From NCEH01 sp043195095 (GTDB lineage: Bacteria; Pseudomonadota; Alphaproteobacteria; Rhizobiales; Xanthobacteraceae), in assembly GCF_043195095.1 (NCBI RefSeq), contig NZ_JBAFWN010000013.1: DNA of 64,000 bases; one strand, given 5' to 3'. Within the stretch, counting starts at the first letter, position 1; each line of letters opens with the position of its first letter. A program made the position numbers and the translations under genes. Below the pieces are notes generated by a model that was given only the letters and a program-made list of their open reading frames with translations, was not told the origin of the DNA and searched no databases. Below, piece by piece: positions 23,928 through 33,005 of this stretch.

Positions 23928-24431
23928 TCAGTATCCCCTCAGCGAGAAATAAAAGCGCTGCGCGCCGTTCGCCGTGGAGATGTCGACATAATTGGGCTCG
24001 GTGCGAGCCTGCCGTGGTGTCGTGGGATAGGTGGTCTCACACGATCCATCGTCACCACTATGGCAATCGCGCCGCGGTTTGGAGGTGTCGGCGCAAAGAT
24101 CACCGTTCGGCGCCGGCACGAGCGCGTCGGTATCGCCGCCGGTTCGTTGCATGGGCGTCGTGCCGGTCGGGCAGGCGAAATAGGGCTCAAAGCCAAGGCG
24201 CCCGGCATTGCCTTCCGGGCAGGTCGGCCAGGACCCGCCGCGCGCGAGCGACCGGAAGAGCTGCTGCATGACCGGCACGCAATAGGGGATGCCCGACCAG
24301 CTGGGCGCCGTGGCAGCGGCGCAAAGGAGTACCTTGCAGCCAAATGAGGCATCCTGCGCCCCGGCTCCGCCGGGCCCAAGCGCGCCGCCGGTGACGATTA
24401 TCGCCATCGCCAACCACTGAGGCCGCTTCAT
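23928..24431 (-). CDS. Exported Cys-rich hypothetical protein
   Basis: A 167-aa protein with a signal peptide (AMAIIVTGGALGPGGAGAQD). The mature part has about eight cysteines (FGCKVLLCAAA, IPYCVPVMQQLFR, CPEGN, FACPTGTTPMQR, RRDCHSGDDGSC). It resembles conserved proteins located just 5' of rhizobial virB operons. An AAGGAGG ribosome site fits 24431. It is divergent from virB1. Function unknown. Confidence 0.7.
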   Translation of the reverse strand: MKRPQWLAMAIIVTGGALGPGGAGAQDASFGCKVLLCAAATAPSWSGIPYCVPVMQQLFRSLARGGSWPTCPEGNAGRLGFEPYFACPTGTTPMQRTGGDTDALVPAPNGDLCADTSKPRRDCHSGDDGSCETTYPTTPRQARTEPNYVDISTANGAQRFYFSLRGY

Positions 24432-24476
24432 CCGCCCTCCTTTTCGGTCCTCTAGGAAAACCCGTCGCCAGTCGTG

Positions 24477-24534
24477 TTGCCATCGTATCAACATTCAATA
24501 TATTGTCCATGGCGAATTGATTTGAGGGCAGGGC
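24477..24534 (+). promoter_or_regulatory. Candidate virB operon promoter
   Basis: TTGCCA (24477-24482) and TATTGT (24501-24506) are 18 bp apart. Across the -10 lies the palindrome CAATATATTG (24496-24505). This is the most AT-rich stretch of the transfer region and sits between the divergent virB1 and 167-aa genes. Confidence 0.45.
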
Positions 24535-25278
24535 ATGTGGATTCGCGGCTTGACGATCGGAACGCTCCTGACGACCGGGATGGCAGGGGCCAGCGCGCAG
24601 AGCGGAGCGCCTACGACGCTCGCCACCGTCGACAGTTCCGGCCGCGTCGTCCCGATCGAAGCGCCGGCGCAACCGGTCGAGATACTCCAGGGTCAGAAGG
24701 GCGCGGCATCTCCCTGTGCGCCCGCCACGGACCTCGCATCCGATGCCGCGAGGGCGCTGATCGTGAGGATCGCCACAGAGGAGAAGTTCTATCCGGACTT
24801 CGTCTTGTCGGTCGCCAAGATCGAGAGCCGCTATCTGTCGACGGCGCTATCGGAAAAGGGCGCGTATGGCCTGATGCAGTTGATGCCCGAGACGGCGCAG
24901 CGTTTCGATGTCGATCTGTGCGACCCGGTAGGCAATGTACGCGGCGGCGTCCGCTTTCTGCGCGCGCTGCACGAGCGCTACCGGAATCCGTTCTTCATTC
25001 TCGCCGCCTACAACGCCGGTGAGGCCGCCGTGCAAAAAAGCCGCGGTGTTCCGCCTTATCCCGAGACCGTGCGTTTCGTCGCCGACGTCATGAACGACTT
25101 CTATACATGGCCAGACCCCGCCGCGGCCGCGACAGTCGGCGCCGCGCGGGTCGCGTCGGCCGCTGCCGACATCATCCAACCTCTCTCCGGCGGCGCTTCA
25201 CCAGCGGCAGCCTCGGAGCCTGCGAAGCCACGCGCCAAGACACAATGGAGCGACGGCTTCGTGATGCATGTCGACTGA
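24535..25278 (+). CDS. virB1: VirB1-like lytic transglycosylase
   Basis: A 247-aa protein with a signal peptide. The transglycosylase (SLT) domain shows AKIESRYL (catalytic Glu in ESR), GAYGLMQLMPETAQRF, NVRGGVRFLRALHERY and ILAAYNAGEAAV. It opens peptidoglycan for assembly of the type IV channel. The Ala-rich C-terminal tail differs from Agrobacterium VirB1. It is the first gene of the plus-strand virB operon. Confidence 0.92.
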   Translation: MWIRGLTIGTLLTTGMAGASAQSGAPTTLATVDSSGRVVPIEAPAQPVEILQGQKGAASPCAPATDLASDAARALIVRIATEEKFYPDFVLSVAKIESRYLSTALSEKGAYGLMQLMPETAQRFDVDLCDPVGNVRGGVRFLRALHERYRNPFFILAAYNAGEAAVQKSRGVPPYPETVRFVADVMNDFYTWPDPAAAATVGAARVASAAADIIQPLSGGASPAAASEPAKPRAKTQWSDGFVMHVD

Positions 25279-25289
25279 GGAGACCGTAG

Positions 25290-25595
25290 ATGAAGCAGCC
25301 GTCGAGACGCGTTCCTTACCTCACCGGAGCCATGTTGCTCCTGATGACCGCCGGCGCCGCCGCACAGTCGGGCGGCACACTGCAGCCGGTGCAGTCGACG
25401 CTGACCACCCTCGTGCAGGCGCTGACCGGCCCGATCGCCACCGCGCTGGCGACGCTTGCCGTCATCGCCTGCGGCTTCTTCGCCTGGTCGGGCCGGCTGA
25501 CCTGGGGCATCGCCGGCAGTGTGATCTTCGGCATCGTGCTGGTGTTCGGTTCGGCGCAGATCGTTCAATTCTTCCAGTCGGCGGTCGGTCAATGA
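25290..25595 (+). CDS. virB2: VirB2/TrbC-type pilin
   Basis: A 101-aa protein with a signal peptide cut near AAAQS, followed by two hydrophobic helices (PIATALATLAVIACGFFAW and LTWGIAGSVIFGIVLVFG) that match the TrbC/VirB2 pilin. Polymers of it form the conjugative pilus. It overlaps virB3 by 4 bases. Confidence 0.92.
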   Translation: MKQPSRRVPYLTGAMLLLMTAGAAAQSGGTLQPVQSTLTTLVQALTGPIATALATLAVIACGFFAWSGRLTWGIAGSVIFGIVLVFGSAQIVQFFQSAVGQ

Positions 25596-25888
25596 ACAGC
25601 CAGCACCTCGAAGAGCCGCATATCAGCCCGCTGGTCAAAGCACTCACACGCGCGCCGACGCTGATGGGCGTGCCGTACATGTATTTCATGTTCAACGGCG
25701 TGGTCTCGTCGGTCTGCTTTCTGATCTCCCACAATTTGTTCCTGCTGCTGGTCGCAATCCCGCTGCATCTGTTCGGCTACATATTGACGCTGCGCGATGA
25801 TCGCATCTTCGAAATCCTGTTCGTCAAATCGACAAGATGCCCACCCCGCTCGCGCGCCTTCTGGGCCGCCGACAGCTATCGCGCGTGA
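25592..25888 (+). CDS. virB3: VirB3-type inner-membrane protein
   Basis: A 98-aa protein in the VirB3/TrbD pattern: LTRAPTLMGVPYMYFMFNG followed by a pair of membrane segments, then FEILFVKSTRCPPRSR. VirB3 works with VirB4 at the inner membrane. Translation probably couples with virB2 through the ATGA overlap. Confidence 0.92.
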   Translation: MNSQHLEEPHISPLVKALTRAPTLMGVPYMYFMFNGVVSSVCFLISHNLFLLLVAIPLHLFGYILTLRDDRIFEILFVKSTRCPPRSRAFWAADSYRA

Positions 25889-25897
25889 GGCGAGGAG

Positions 25898-28309
25898 ATG
25901 GTGGCAAAGGCACTCCTCGATGAACTGACCTACGGTGCGGTGTCGCGCCGCGAGCGTCCGGTGGCCAGCCACATCCCCTATACCCGCCATGTCGACGATC
26001 ACGTCATCAAGACCCGCGACGGTCTGGTGATGACGATCCTGAAATGCGAGGGCTATTCCTTCGAGACCGCCGACATTAGCGAGATCAACTCCCGCCTGTT
26101 GGCGCGCAACGACCTCGTCCGCACGCTGGCCAATTCCCGCTTCGCGCTCGTCAGCCATATCATCCGCCGCGAGGTGCAGCCGCGGATCGCGTCGAGCTTC
26201 GACAATGCGCTGTGCCGCGAGATCGACGAGCGCTATGACGCGGCGCTGTCGCAGCGGCGGATGTTCGTCAATGATCTCTATCTGACCATCGTGCGTCGGC
26301 CGCTGCAGGGCCAGGCCGGCACGTTCGACGCGATGCTGACGAAGCTGCTTGGACGCAAGGACGCCGCCGGCGAATCCGTGGCGTCGCAGACGGCCTTGAG
26401 CGAGTTGCACGACGCCTCGACCGCGGTGCGCGAGAATCTCGCCGCCTATGGAGCGCGCCAGCTCGGCGTCGTACGCCGGGATGGGGTCTGGCACTCGGAA
26501 CCGCTGGAATTCCTCGTTCAGCTCGTCAATGGTGGCATCCCCCGCCCAATGCATTTGCCACGCATGGCGCTCGCCGATGCGCTGTCGATGAAGCGGATCT
26601 TCTTCGGCAAGAACGCCATCGAAATCCGTGGCGCCGGGCCCGAGGACACCCGCTTCGGCGCCATGGTGTCGATCCGCGAGTATCCGGCGCAGACCGGACC
26701 GGGCTCCTTCGACAATCTGTTGCGTGTCCCGCACGAGTTCATCGCGACGCAGAGTTTCGCCATCGTCGACCGCCCCGAGGCGGCCAAGCAGATCGACCGC
26801 GTCGCCCGGCAGGTCGACATGTCGGACGAGGCCGGCTCCATCATCGCCGAGCATCTTGACGAAGCGCGTGACGAACTCCTTGCGTCCGAGGCGATCTACG
26901 GTGAGCACCACATGTCGGTGATGTGCCTCGGTCGCACGGTTGCCGAGGTTGCCGCCACCGTGACCGCGGTCGGCGCGGCGCTGACCGATCGCTCGGTGAT
27001 CTGGACGCGCGAGGATCTCAATTGCGAGCCGGCCTTCTGGGCCCAGCTGCCTGGGAATTTCCCCTACATCGCGCGCAAGTCGGTGATCTCCTCAAAGAAC
27101 TTCGCCGGCTTCACGTCATTGCATAATTACCCGAGTGGGCGGTTGGACGGGAACCATTGGGGTCCGGCGATCTCGGTGTTCGAAACCACTTCGCAGACTG
27201 CCTATTACTACAATCACCATGTTCGCGACCTCGGCAACTTCACCGTCGTCGGGCCCTCGGGCAGCGGCAAGACGGTCTTCCTGTCCTTCATCTCGGCGCA
27301 GTCGCAGCGCGTCACGCCGCGACCGAAGCTGCTGTTCGTCGACAAGGATCGCGGCGCCGAGATCTTCATCCGCGCCATGGGTGGCCAATATGAGGTTCTG
27401 GTCCCAGGCGAGCCGACGGGGTTCAATCCGCTGTCCCTGCCCGACACAGCGCCGAACCGCGAATTCCTGTTCCAGCTCCTCGGCTTCATGTTGCGGCCAG
27501 GCCATGGCGGCGAGCTCAGCGCCTCCGAGGAGCAGGTCATCCGCAACGCCATCGCTTCAGCGCTGAGCGCCGGGCCGGACGGGCGGACGCTAAAGGCCTT
27601 CTCGACGCTGTTGCGCGGGCGCATCCGGGCCGGCGAGGGCGATCTCCTCGCTCGGTTGGAGAGCTGGATGCGGCCGGACCAGCGCGGTTGGCTGTTCAAT
27701 AATGAGGCCGATCAGTTCTCGGTCTCGAGCATCTTCGGGTTCGACATGACACGGGTGCTGGACGATCCCGTCATCCGCACCGCGGCGCTGATGTACATCT
27801 TCCACCGCACCGAGGAGCTGTTGACGGGCGATCCGGTGATGATCTTCCTCGACGAGGGCTGGCGGCTGCTCGACGACCCGGTCTTCGCCTTCTTCATCAA
27901 GGACAAGCTGAAGACGATCCGCAAGCAGAACGGCATCATCGGCTTCGGGACGCAATCGGCCGCCGACATCGTGCGCTCCAACTCGGCGAGCACGCTGATC
28001 GAGCAGACCGCGACCAATGTCTTCTTCCCGAATCCGAAGGCGGATGACGAAAGCTACACCCGCGCCTTCCGGCTCTCGGAGCGCGAAGTGACCTGGATCC
28101 GCAGCACGGTGCCGGAGAGCCGTTCCTTCCTGATCAAGCACGGCCGCGACAGCGTCATCGCCAAACTCAATCTCGCCGGCATGCCGGACATCATCAAGGT
28201 GCTGTCGGGCCGCACCGAGACCGTGGCCGAGCTCGACGCGCTGCGGGCCCGCGTCGGTGACGATCCAGCCGTCTGGCTGCCGATATTCATGGGAAGGGCT
28301 GAGGCATGA
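25898..28309 (+). CDS. virB4: VirB4-type secretion ATPase
   Basis: An 803-aa protein. Walker A is GPSGSGKTVF (~451), Walker B is MIFLDEGWRLL (~648). The CagE/TrbE N-terminal domain precedes them, with markers such as YNHHVRDLGNFTV. The ATPase energises pilus assembly and substrate passage. Length is typical. It overlaps the next gene by 4 bases. Confidence 0.95.
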   Translation: MVAKALLDELTYGAVSRRERPVASHIPYTRHVDDHVIKTRDGLVMTILKCEGYSFETADISEINSRLLARNDLVRTLANSRFALVSHIIRREVQPRIASSFDNALCREIDERYDAALSQRRMFVNDLYLTIVRRPLQGQAGTFDAMLTKLLGRKDAAGESVASQTALSELHDASTAVRENLAAYGARQLGVVRRDGVWHSEPLEFLVQLVNGGIPRPMHLPRMALADALSMKRIFFGKNAIEIRGAGPEDTRFGAMVSIREYPAQTGPGSFDNLLRVPHEFIATQSFAIVDRPEAAKQIDRVARQVDMSDEAGSIIAEHLDEARDELLASEAIYGEHHMSVMCLGRTVAEVAATVTAVGAALTDRSVIWTREDLNCEPAFWAQLPGNFPYIARKSVISSKNFAGFTSLHNYPSGRLDGNHWGPAISVFETTSQTAYYYNHHVRDLGNFTVVGPSGSGKTVFLSFISAQSQRVTPRPKLLFVDKDRGAEIFIRAMGGQYEVLVPGEPTGFNPLSLPDTAPNREFLFQLLGFMLRPGHGGELSASEEQVIRNAIASALSAGPDGRTLKAFSTLLRGRIRAGEGDLLARLESWMRPDQRGWLFNNEADQFSVSSIFGFDMTRVLDDPVIRTAALMYIFHRTEELLTGDPVMIFLDEGWRLLDDPVFAFFIKDKLKTIRKQNGIIGFGTQSAADIVRSNSASTLIEQTATNVFFPNPKADDESYTRAFRLSEREVTWIRSTVPESRSFLIKHGRDSVIAKLNLAGMPDIIKVLSGRTETVAELDALRARVGDDPAVWLPIFMGRAEA

Positions 28310-29211
28310 AGCGGCTCGCGCTGACGGTGATTGCCTGGTCGTGGATCGGCGCAGGCGCGGCCTTTGCCGCCATCCCGACCACCGACGCCGCGCAGCTAAC
28401 GCAGCATTCGGAGACCGCAGGCGCGACCATCAAACTGGTACCGATCTCCACGCAACGGCAGAACGCCAATCAGGGCGTGAAATGCGCCGTCACGACGGGC
28501 AAGAAGGCCAGCGTCACCGATCCGACGGTGCAGCCGCAATCGGGCGCCGGCAGCCGCACCATCCAGGTCTATGCACCGGAAATGCCGGCGGTCCCGACCG
28601 CGGAGGCCCGCGGCGCCGCGCTCAACAGCCAGACCTTGTTCAAGTCGACGGGCGACGTCGTCGCCGGCCTCGATGCCAGCCGCTCGACACTCGGCGCCGC
28701 ACAATCTGCGTTTCGCAACGCCGGTTCGCAGGTTGGCACCGCGACGACGGTGATGGCGGCCATCGATATGAACAGTGCCGCGCGTCTGCAGAACAACCTC
28801 GCCTGGAACGGCGTGATGGGCTCGGCGAATATCTGGGTGACGGCCCTGAACGCGCTCAATCTGGCGCAGAACAGCGACATCAGCCGCGCCACCATTGGGA
28901 TGCGCTCGGCGACAACGTCGTCGTCCGGCACCCCGACCATGCCGGCCTGCACGGTCGGCATGGTCGGATCGGGGACCGTGGCCGATCCCTGCCGCACGGC
29001 GGGGTCATGCTCGACCACGCCGCCGGGATCGCCCGTGGACCCAGGATGCGTCGCGGCCCGCCACATGGATAGCGACGGCAACGTCCTGTTCTACCTCTCG
29101 GCGGCTCAGGACGAGGCGCGGACTGCCGCGACCGCGCCCTCCGCCCAGCCGCCCTTGTCCGGCGCTGACGTCGCCGCCGCGATCGAGAGCATTCAAGCCA
29201 ACGGCCAATAG
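28306..29211 (+). CDS. Exported hypothetical protein of the virB operon
   Basis: A 301-aa protein with a signal peptide (AWSWIGAGAAFAAIP). The middle is Ala/Ser/Thr-rich with helical stretches, and the C-terminus carries Cys-rich GSCSTTPPGSPVDPGC. The position between virB4 and virB5 is conserved in this rhizobial type of operon, as far as I remember, but I know no function. Confidence 0.75.
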   Translation: MKRLALTVIAWSWIGAGAAFAAIPTTDAAQLTQHSETAGATIKLVPISTQRQNANQGVKCAVTTGKKASVTDPTVQPQSGAGSRTIQVYAPEMPAVPTAEARGAALNSQTLFKSTGDVVAGLDASRSTLGAAQSAFRNAGSQVGTATTVMAAIDMNSAARLQNNLAWNGVMGSANIWVTALNALNLAQNSDISRATIGMRSATTSSSGTPTMPACTVGMVGSGTVADPCRTAGSCSTTPPGSPVDPGCVAARHMDSDGNVLFYLSAAQDEARTAATAPSAQPPLSGADVAAAIESIQANGQ

Positions 29212-29220
29212 GAGGCTGCC

Positions 29221-29943
29221 ATGCGATCTGTTCTGAAACTGGCGCTCGGTCTCGCCGTGGGCCTGGTCATTGCCACGTCCGCAGCGCGCGCGCAGGTGCC
29301 GGTGATCGACAATGCGAATCTAACGAAAGCACAGGAGATCGCGACCAGCACCCGGCAGATCCTCGACGCCGACCAGCAGATCCTGCAATTCACGCAGAAG
29401 ACGCTTGCCGCGGTGACCGGGGATCGCACCTCACAGGCGCAGGGCAGCCTGGCGCAGATGGCCCTGGGTGGTGGTTTCTCCATGGCGCAGGCCCCGTCAC
29501 TGGGCTCGGTGATTTCGGGCGGCTCGTTGTCCTTCGCAGGCTTGGGCTCGGGATCGCAGAACATCGTCTCGACGCTGATCAACGGCCTGCAGCTCGTCCA
29601 GACCATCACCGGGATGACCGGCGGCCAGACGCACCCGGTCGACACCGCCTACAAGAACTCCGTCAATGTCGCGGCGACCCTGTCCGGCCTGATCGACTCG
29701 ACGCAGGGAGCCGTCCAGCAGCGCTCCTCCGCATTTACCCAGGGCGGCCAGCAGATCGGCCAGGCCCAGGACCTGAAGGGCAGCGTCGACCAGAACACGC
29801 AGGTGCAGATCCAGACCGGACAGACCATCAATGAGCTCAACGGCGTCGTGAACAATGCGGCGGCCGCTGCCAACCAGGCGAATCTCGATCGCATCGCGGC
29901 GGAGTCCGCCGTCGCGCGCGCCATGAAATTCACCCAGCAGTGA
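29221..29943 (+). CDS. virB5: VirB5-type minor pilin
   Basis: A 240-aa exported protein (signal peptide through AARAQ). Its mature start VPVIDNANLTKAQEIATSTRQIL and long amphipathic helices with heptad Gln/Ala match the VirB5/TrbJ family, which sits at the pilus tip. A GGAGG site lies a few bases before the ATG. Confidence 0.88.
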   Translation: MRSVLKLALGLAVGLVIATSAARAQVPVIDNANLTKAQEIATSTRQILDADQQILQFTQKTLAAVTGDRTSQAQGSLAQMALGGGFSMAQAPSLGSVISGGSLSFAGLGSGSQNIVSTLINGLQLVQTITGMTGGQTHPVDTAYKNSVNVAATLSGLIDSTQGAVQQRSSAFTQGGQQIGQAQDLKGSVDQNTQVQIQTGQTINELNGVVNNAAAAANQANLDRIAAESAVARAMKFTQQ

Positions 29944-29956
29944 CTTTGGAGGACGC

Positions 29957-30133
29957 TTGAACAAGATCACCATCGCCGTCGCCGCTGCGATCATCCTCAT
30001 CGTCGCCGCCAGCGTGATCATCATCCGCATGCCCGCGCCACCGGCACCCGCTGCGCAGACGGAGAGCAAGCCGGATACCGAAGGCCTGGCGCGCGCCATG
30101 ACCTTCACCTCGCCCGCCGAGCCGAAGAAATGA
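29957..30133 (+). CDS. Small single-pass membrane protein (TTG start)
   Basis: A 58-aa protein: a short N-terminus, a membrane helix TIAVAAAIILIVAASVIIIR (residues ~4-23) and a Pro/Ala-rich polar tail. The TTG at 29957 follows GGAGG with 5 bases between, and the stop overlaps the virB7-like start by 4 bases. These traits make it a real gene between virB5 and virB7 that is easily missed. By topology it may be a bitopic partner of the channel. Confidence 0.75.
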   Translation: MNKITIAVAAAIILIVAASVIIIRMPAPPAPAAQTESKPDTEGLARAMTFTSPAEPKK

Positions 30134-30327
30134 TCCGCACCTCGGCAGCACTCGCCGCCCTTTGCGGTCTCGCGCTTGCCCTCGCGGGCTGTGCCTACAA
30201 GCCACTCAAGGCGCCGTGTTCGCCGGACGAAGGCGGCGCGCCGCTCGGCTACGCGGCGTCTACGCCGACGCCATCACCTCAGCCGTTCGAGTCGCTTGAC
30301 GCCTGCGGCCCGATGAAACCGATCTGA
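30130..30327 (+). CDS. VirB7-like lipoprotein
   Basis: A 65-aa protein. ALAGCAYKPLKAPC has a lipobox (LAGC). A second Cys downstream and another near the C-terminus (LDACGPMKPI) could form the disulphide to VirB9 known for VirB7. Size and position before virB6 fit. Homology to VirB7 is by features only. Confidence 0.72.
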   Translation: MIRTSAALAALCGLALALAGCAYKPLKAPCSPDEGGAPLGYAASTPTPSPQPFESLDACGPMKPI

Positions 30328-30334
30328 GGGCGCG

Positions 30335-31465
30335 ATGGCGACGTTCAGCATCACCTCGCTGCTGCAATCGGTCGACCAGATCGGCCAGAACTACGTCTCG
30401 ACCGCCTACCAGGCGCTGTCGAACGCGCTGACATCGGGCGGAGCGACGAGCGTCGCCGGGCTGCTCCTGACGCTTTATGTGATCTTCTGGGGCGTCGGCA
30501 TCTGGCAGGGCACGGCAACCGGCGGCCCGGCCGACCACGCCTTCAGGCTGCTTCGCGCCTTCCTGATCTATGCGCTCGCAACCAGTTGGAACGATTTTCA
30601 GACGCTGGCGTACCGGTTCATGAATGACGGGCCGTCGGCGATCGGCAACGCGCTGCTCAGCGCCGTGACCACCGCCAACAACACCGGCACGGCGCAGAAC
30701 CTGACCTCGGTCAACGGCGTGCAGTCGGCCCTGCAGAACATGTGGGACACCACCAACAGCGCCACCGAAGCGTTCCTGCAGAATGCGGGCCTCACCAATT
30801 GGGGGCCCTACATCTTCGCCGCCGTCTTCTATGTGGTGATGGCGCTGCTGATCGGCTTCGCGATCTTCCTGATCGTGCTGTCGAAGCTCTTCATGTGGCT
30901 GCTGCTGGCATTGGCGCCGGTATTCATCATCCTGCTGCTGTTTGGCGTCACCTCGCGCTTCTTCAGCGGCTGGCTCGGTACGCTCATCCAGTATTTTCTG
31001 GTGCAGGTGCTCGTCTACGCATTCCTCGCCTTCTACGTCTCGCTGATCCAGCAGACCATCGACACGCTGAACGGCGTCGCAAATACCAAGAGCGCGAGCT
31101 GGGCGACGATTGGCCCCGTCGTGCTGCTGGCCATCATCGGCGTGCTGCTGCTGGCCCAGATCAACAACGTGGCCGCGGCCATTGCCGGCGGCGTGCCGAT
31201 CTCGAGTTCGCGGATCGGTGCGGTGCTCGGCACGGTCAGCGGCTATCGGCTCGGCATGGCGGCAAACAGGGCCCGTCTTGCCTTTCGCAACCCGTTGAAC
31301 CCGGGCTCAACGTCGCGGCGCGAGGAGCTGGCGGCGCGCCAGCGTGCGCGTGTCGGGCTGCGCGCGGCGTCGTGGGCGCAATCGCCTGAGTTCCGCAGGC
31401 TCGCTGAACAGATCAAGCATCCCGGCTCGCCGCCGGCGCAAGGTGGGGGAGGGAACCGGCCTTGA
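30335..31465 (+). CDS. virB6: VirB6/TrbL-type polytopic channel protein
   Basis: A 376-aa protein with five to seven hydrophobic helices (for example LLLTLYVIFWGVGIWQG, LIGFAIFLIVLSKLF, LLLALAPVFIILLLFGV and VVLLAIIGVLLLAQI) and a basic cytoplasmic tail. It matches the VirB6/TrbL family, the inner-membrane channel component. Stop overlaps the virB8 TTG start. Confidence 0.93.
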   Translation: MATFSITSLLQSVDQIGQNYVSTAYQALSNALTSGGATSVAGLLLTLYVIFWGVGIWQGTATGGPADHAFRLLRAFLIYALATSWNDFQTLAYRFMNDGPSAIGNALLSAVTTANNTGTAQNLTSVNGVQSALQNMWDTTNSATEAFLQNAGLTNWGPYIFAAVFYVVMALLIGFAIFLIVLSKLFMWLLLALAPVFIILLLFGVTSRFFSGWLGTLIQYFLVQVLVYAFLAFYVSLIQQTIDTLNGVANTKSASWATIGPVVLLAIIGVLLLAQINNVAAAIAGGVPISSSRIGAVLGTVSGYRLGMAANRARLAFRNPLNPGSTSRREELAARQRARVGLRAASWAQSPEFRRLAEQIKHPGSPPAQGGGGNRP

Positions 31466-32199
31466 GCGATACCCCAGTGACAGAGGCTGGAGCGGTCGAT
31501 GTCCCGGCTAAGATCGACCCCCGCTATTACGCTGAGGGCGCAACCTGGGAATATGACGTCGCACGGCGTAACCGGAACTCGCGAGCGCTGGCCTGGATCG
31601 TCGCCGGCGTCATGACCATCGTTGCCGTCGCCTCACTCGGTACATTGGCGCTGCTGGTGCCGCTGAAAACCTACGAGCCCTATATGGTGGTCGTCGACAG
31701 GACGACGGGCTTCGTCGAGGTCAAACGCCCGATGGCCGAGGGGCCGCTGACGCAGGACGAGGCCGTCACCACCTTCAATGTGGTTCGCTACATCAAGGCG
31801 CGCGAGACCTACGATCCGAGGGCGCTGAAGGACAATTTCGACCTGGCACAGTTGCTCGCCACCGGCGACGCGGCGCGTGAGCTCACGGAGATCTATTCGC
31901 CGGCCAATCCGCAAAATCCCGTCAAGATCTACAGCTCCAACACCGAGGTCTCGGTCTCGGTCAAGTCGGTGACGTTCCCGAACAACCGCACCGCGCTGGT
32001 GCGGTTCTCCACCGATGAGAAAACGGCGACCAGCATTACGACGCGCAACTGGGTCTCGCTCGTGCGCTTCCGCTACACCTCCGCACCGATGCGCAACGAG
32101 TATCGCTTCGACAATCCGCTCGGCTTCCAGGTGCTCGAATATCGACGCGACCAGGAGACGGCTCCCTCTCCCGGCACGGCCGGAGCGCAAAGATCATGA
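31462..32199 (+). CDS. virB8: VirB8-type assembly factor
   Basis: A 245-aa protein started by TTG overlapping virB6's stop. An N-terminal cytoplasmic stretch, one membrane helix (WIVAGVMTIVAVASLGTLALL, quoted as WIVAGVMTIVAV) and a periplasmic NTF2-like domain (VVRYIKARETYD, NRTALVRFST, SLVRFRY, NPLGFQVLEYR) match VirB8, the nucleation factor of the core. Confidence 0.94.
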   Translation: MSDTPVTEAGAVDVPAKIDPRYYAEGATWEYDVARRNRNSRALAWIVAGVMTIVAVASLGTLALLVPLKTYEPYMVVVDRTTGFVEVKRPMAEGPLTQDEAVTTFNVVRYIKARETYDPRALKDNFDLAQLLATGDAARELTEIYSPANPQNPVKIYSSNTEVSVSVKSVTFPNNRTALVRFSTDEKTATSITTRNWVSLVRFRYTSAPMRNEYRFDNPLGFQVLEYRRDQETAPSPGTAGAQRS

Positions 32200-32999
32200 G
32201 GCGGCGCCTGATCCTTGCAGGCTGCGTCTTGCTTGCGTCCGGCCATGCGTTCGCGGAAGCGATCCCGCGCGCGGGACGGGTCGATGCTCGCGTCCGCGAC
32301 GTCGTCTATAACCGCGACAACGTCACGGCGATCGACGCCACCTACGGCACGTCGACGATGATCCAGCTGCAGCCGGACGAGAAGATCGAGACGCTGGCGC
32401 TCGGCGATTCCCTTGCCTGGAAGGTCGAGCCCAATCGCAAGGGCGACATCATCTTCGTCAAGCCGATCGACAAGAATGCGCAGTCGAACCTCAACGTCGT
32501 CACCGACAAGCGCATCTACAGCTTCCTGCTGCGGTCGAACACGCGCGCGCCGAATGACCAGATCTACGCGGTTCGGTTCCGGTTTCCCGACGACGAGGCG
32601 AGCGCGAAGCTGCTCGCGGCCGCCAAGGAGCGCGCCGCCAATCCGAACCTGCGCGATCTCAACATCGCCAACGCCAACAGCGACTATGGCTACAAGGGCT
32701 CGTCGACCAACAAGCCGGTCGCCGTGTTCGACGACGGCGTGAAGACCTGGTTCCGCTTCGAGGGTGAAACGCCGGCGATCTACATCGTCGATGCCGAGCG
32801 CAATGAGAGCCTGGTCAATTTCCGGACCGAGGGACCGTTCGTCGTCGTCGACAAGGTCAGCCCGCAATGGACGCTGCGCAATGGCACGGAATCGACCTGC
32901 ATCTTCAATCGGCGTGCGACCAATGTGCACGAGCCGAATGGGCTCGAGCCCTATGCGCCGCAGCGCGTAGGTTTTCCGTCAGCCAGCGCAGGAGGCTGA
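32196..32999 (+). CDS. virB9: VirB9-type outer-membrane complex protein
   Basis: A 267-aa exported protein. VirB9 blocks seen are VVYNRDNVTAIDATYGTSTMIQL, ALGDSLAWKVEP, YSFLLRSN, YAVRFRFPDDEA and KTWFRFEGETPAIYIVD (each quoted in part). It joins VirB7 and VirB10 in the outer-membrane pore. ATGA overlap with virB8. Confidence 0.94.
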   Translation: MRRRLILAGCVLLASGHAFAEAIPRAGRVDARVRDVVYNRDNVTAIDATYGTSTMIQLQPDEKIETLALGDSLAWKVEPNRKGDIIFVKPIDKNAQSNLNVVTDKRIYSFLLRSNTRAPNDQIYAVRFRFPDDEASAKLLAAAKERAANPNLRDLNIANANSDYGYKGSSTNKPVAVFDDGVKTWFRFEGETPAIYIVDAERNESLVNFRTEGPFVVVDKVSPQWTLRNGTESTCIFNRRATNVHEPNGLEPYAPQRVGFPSASAGG

Positions 33000-33005
33000 C
33001 GCGCC

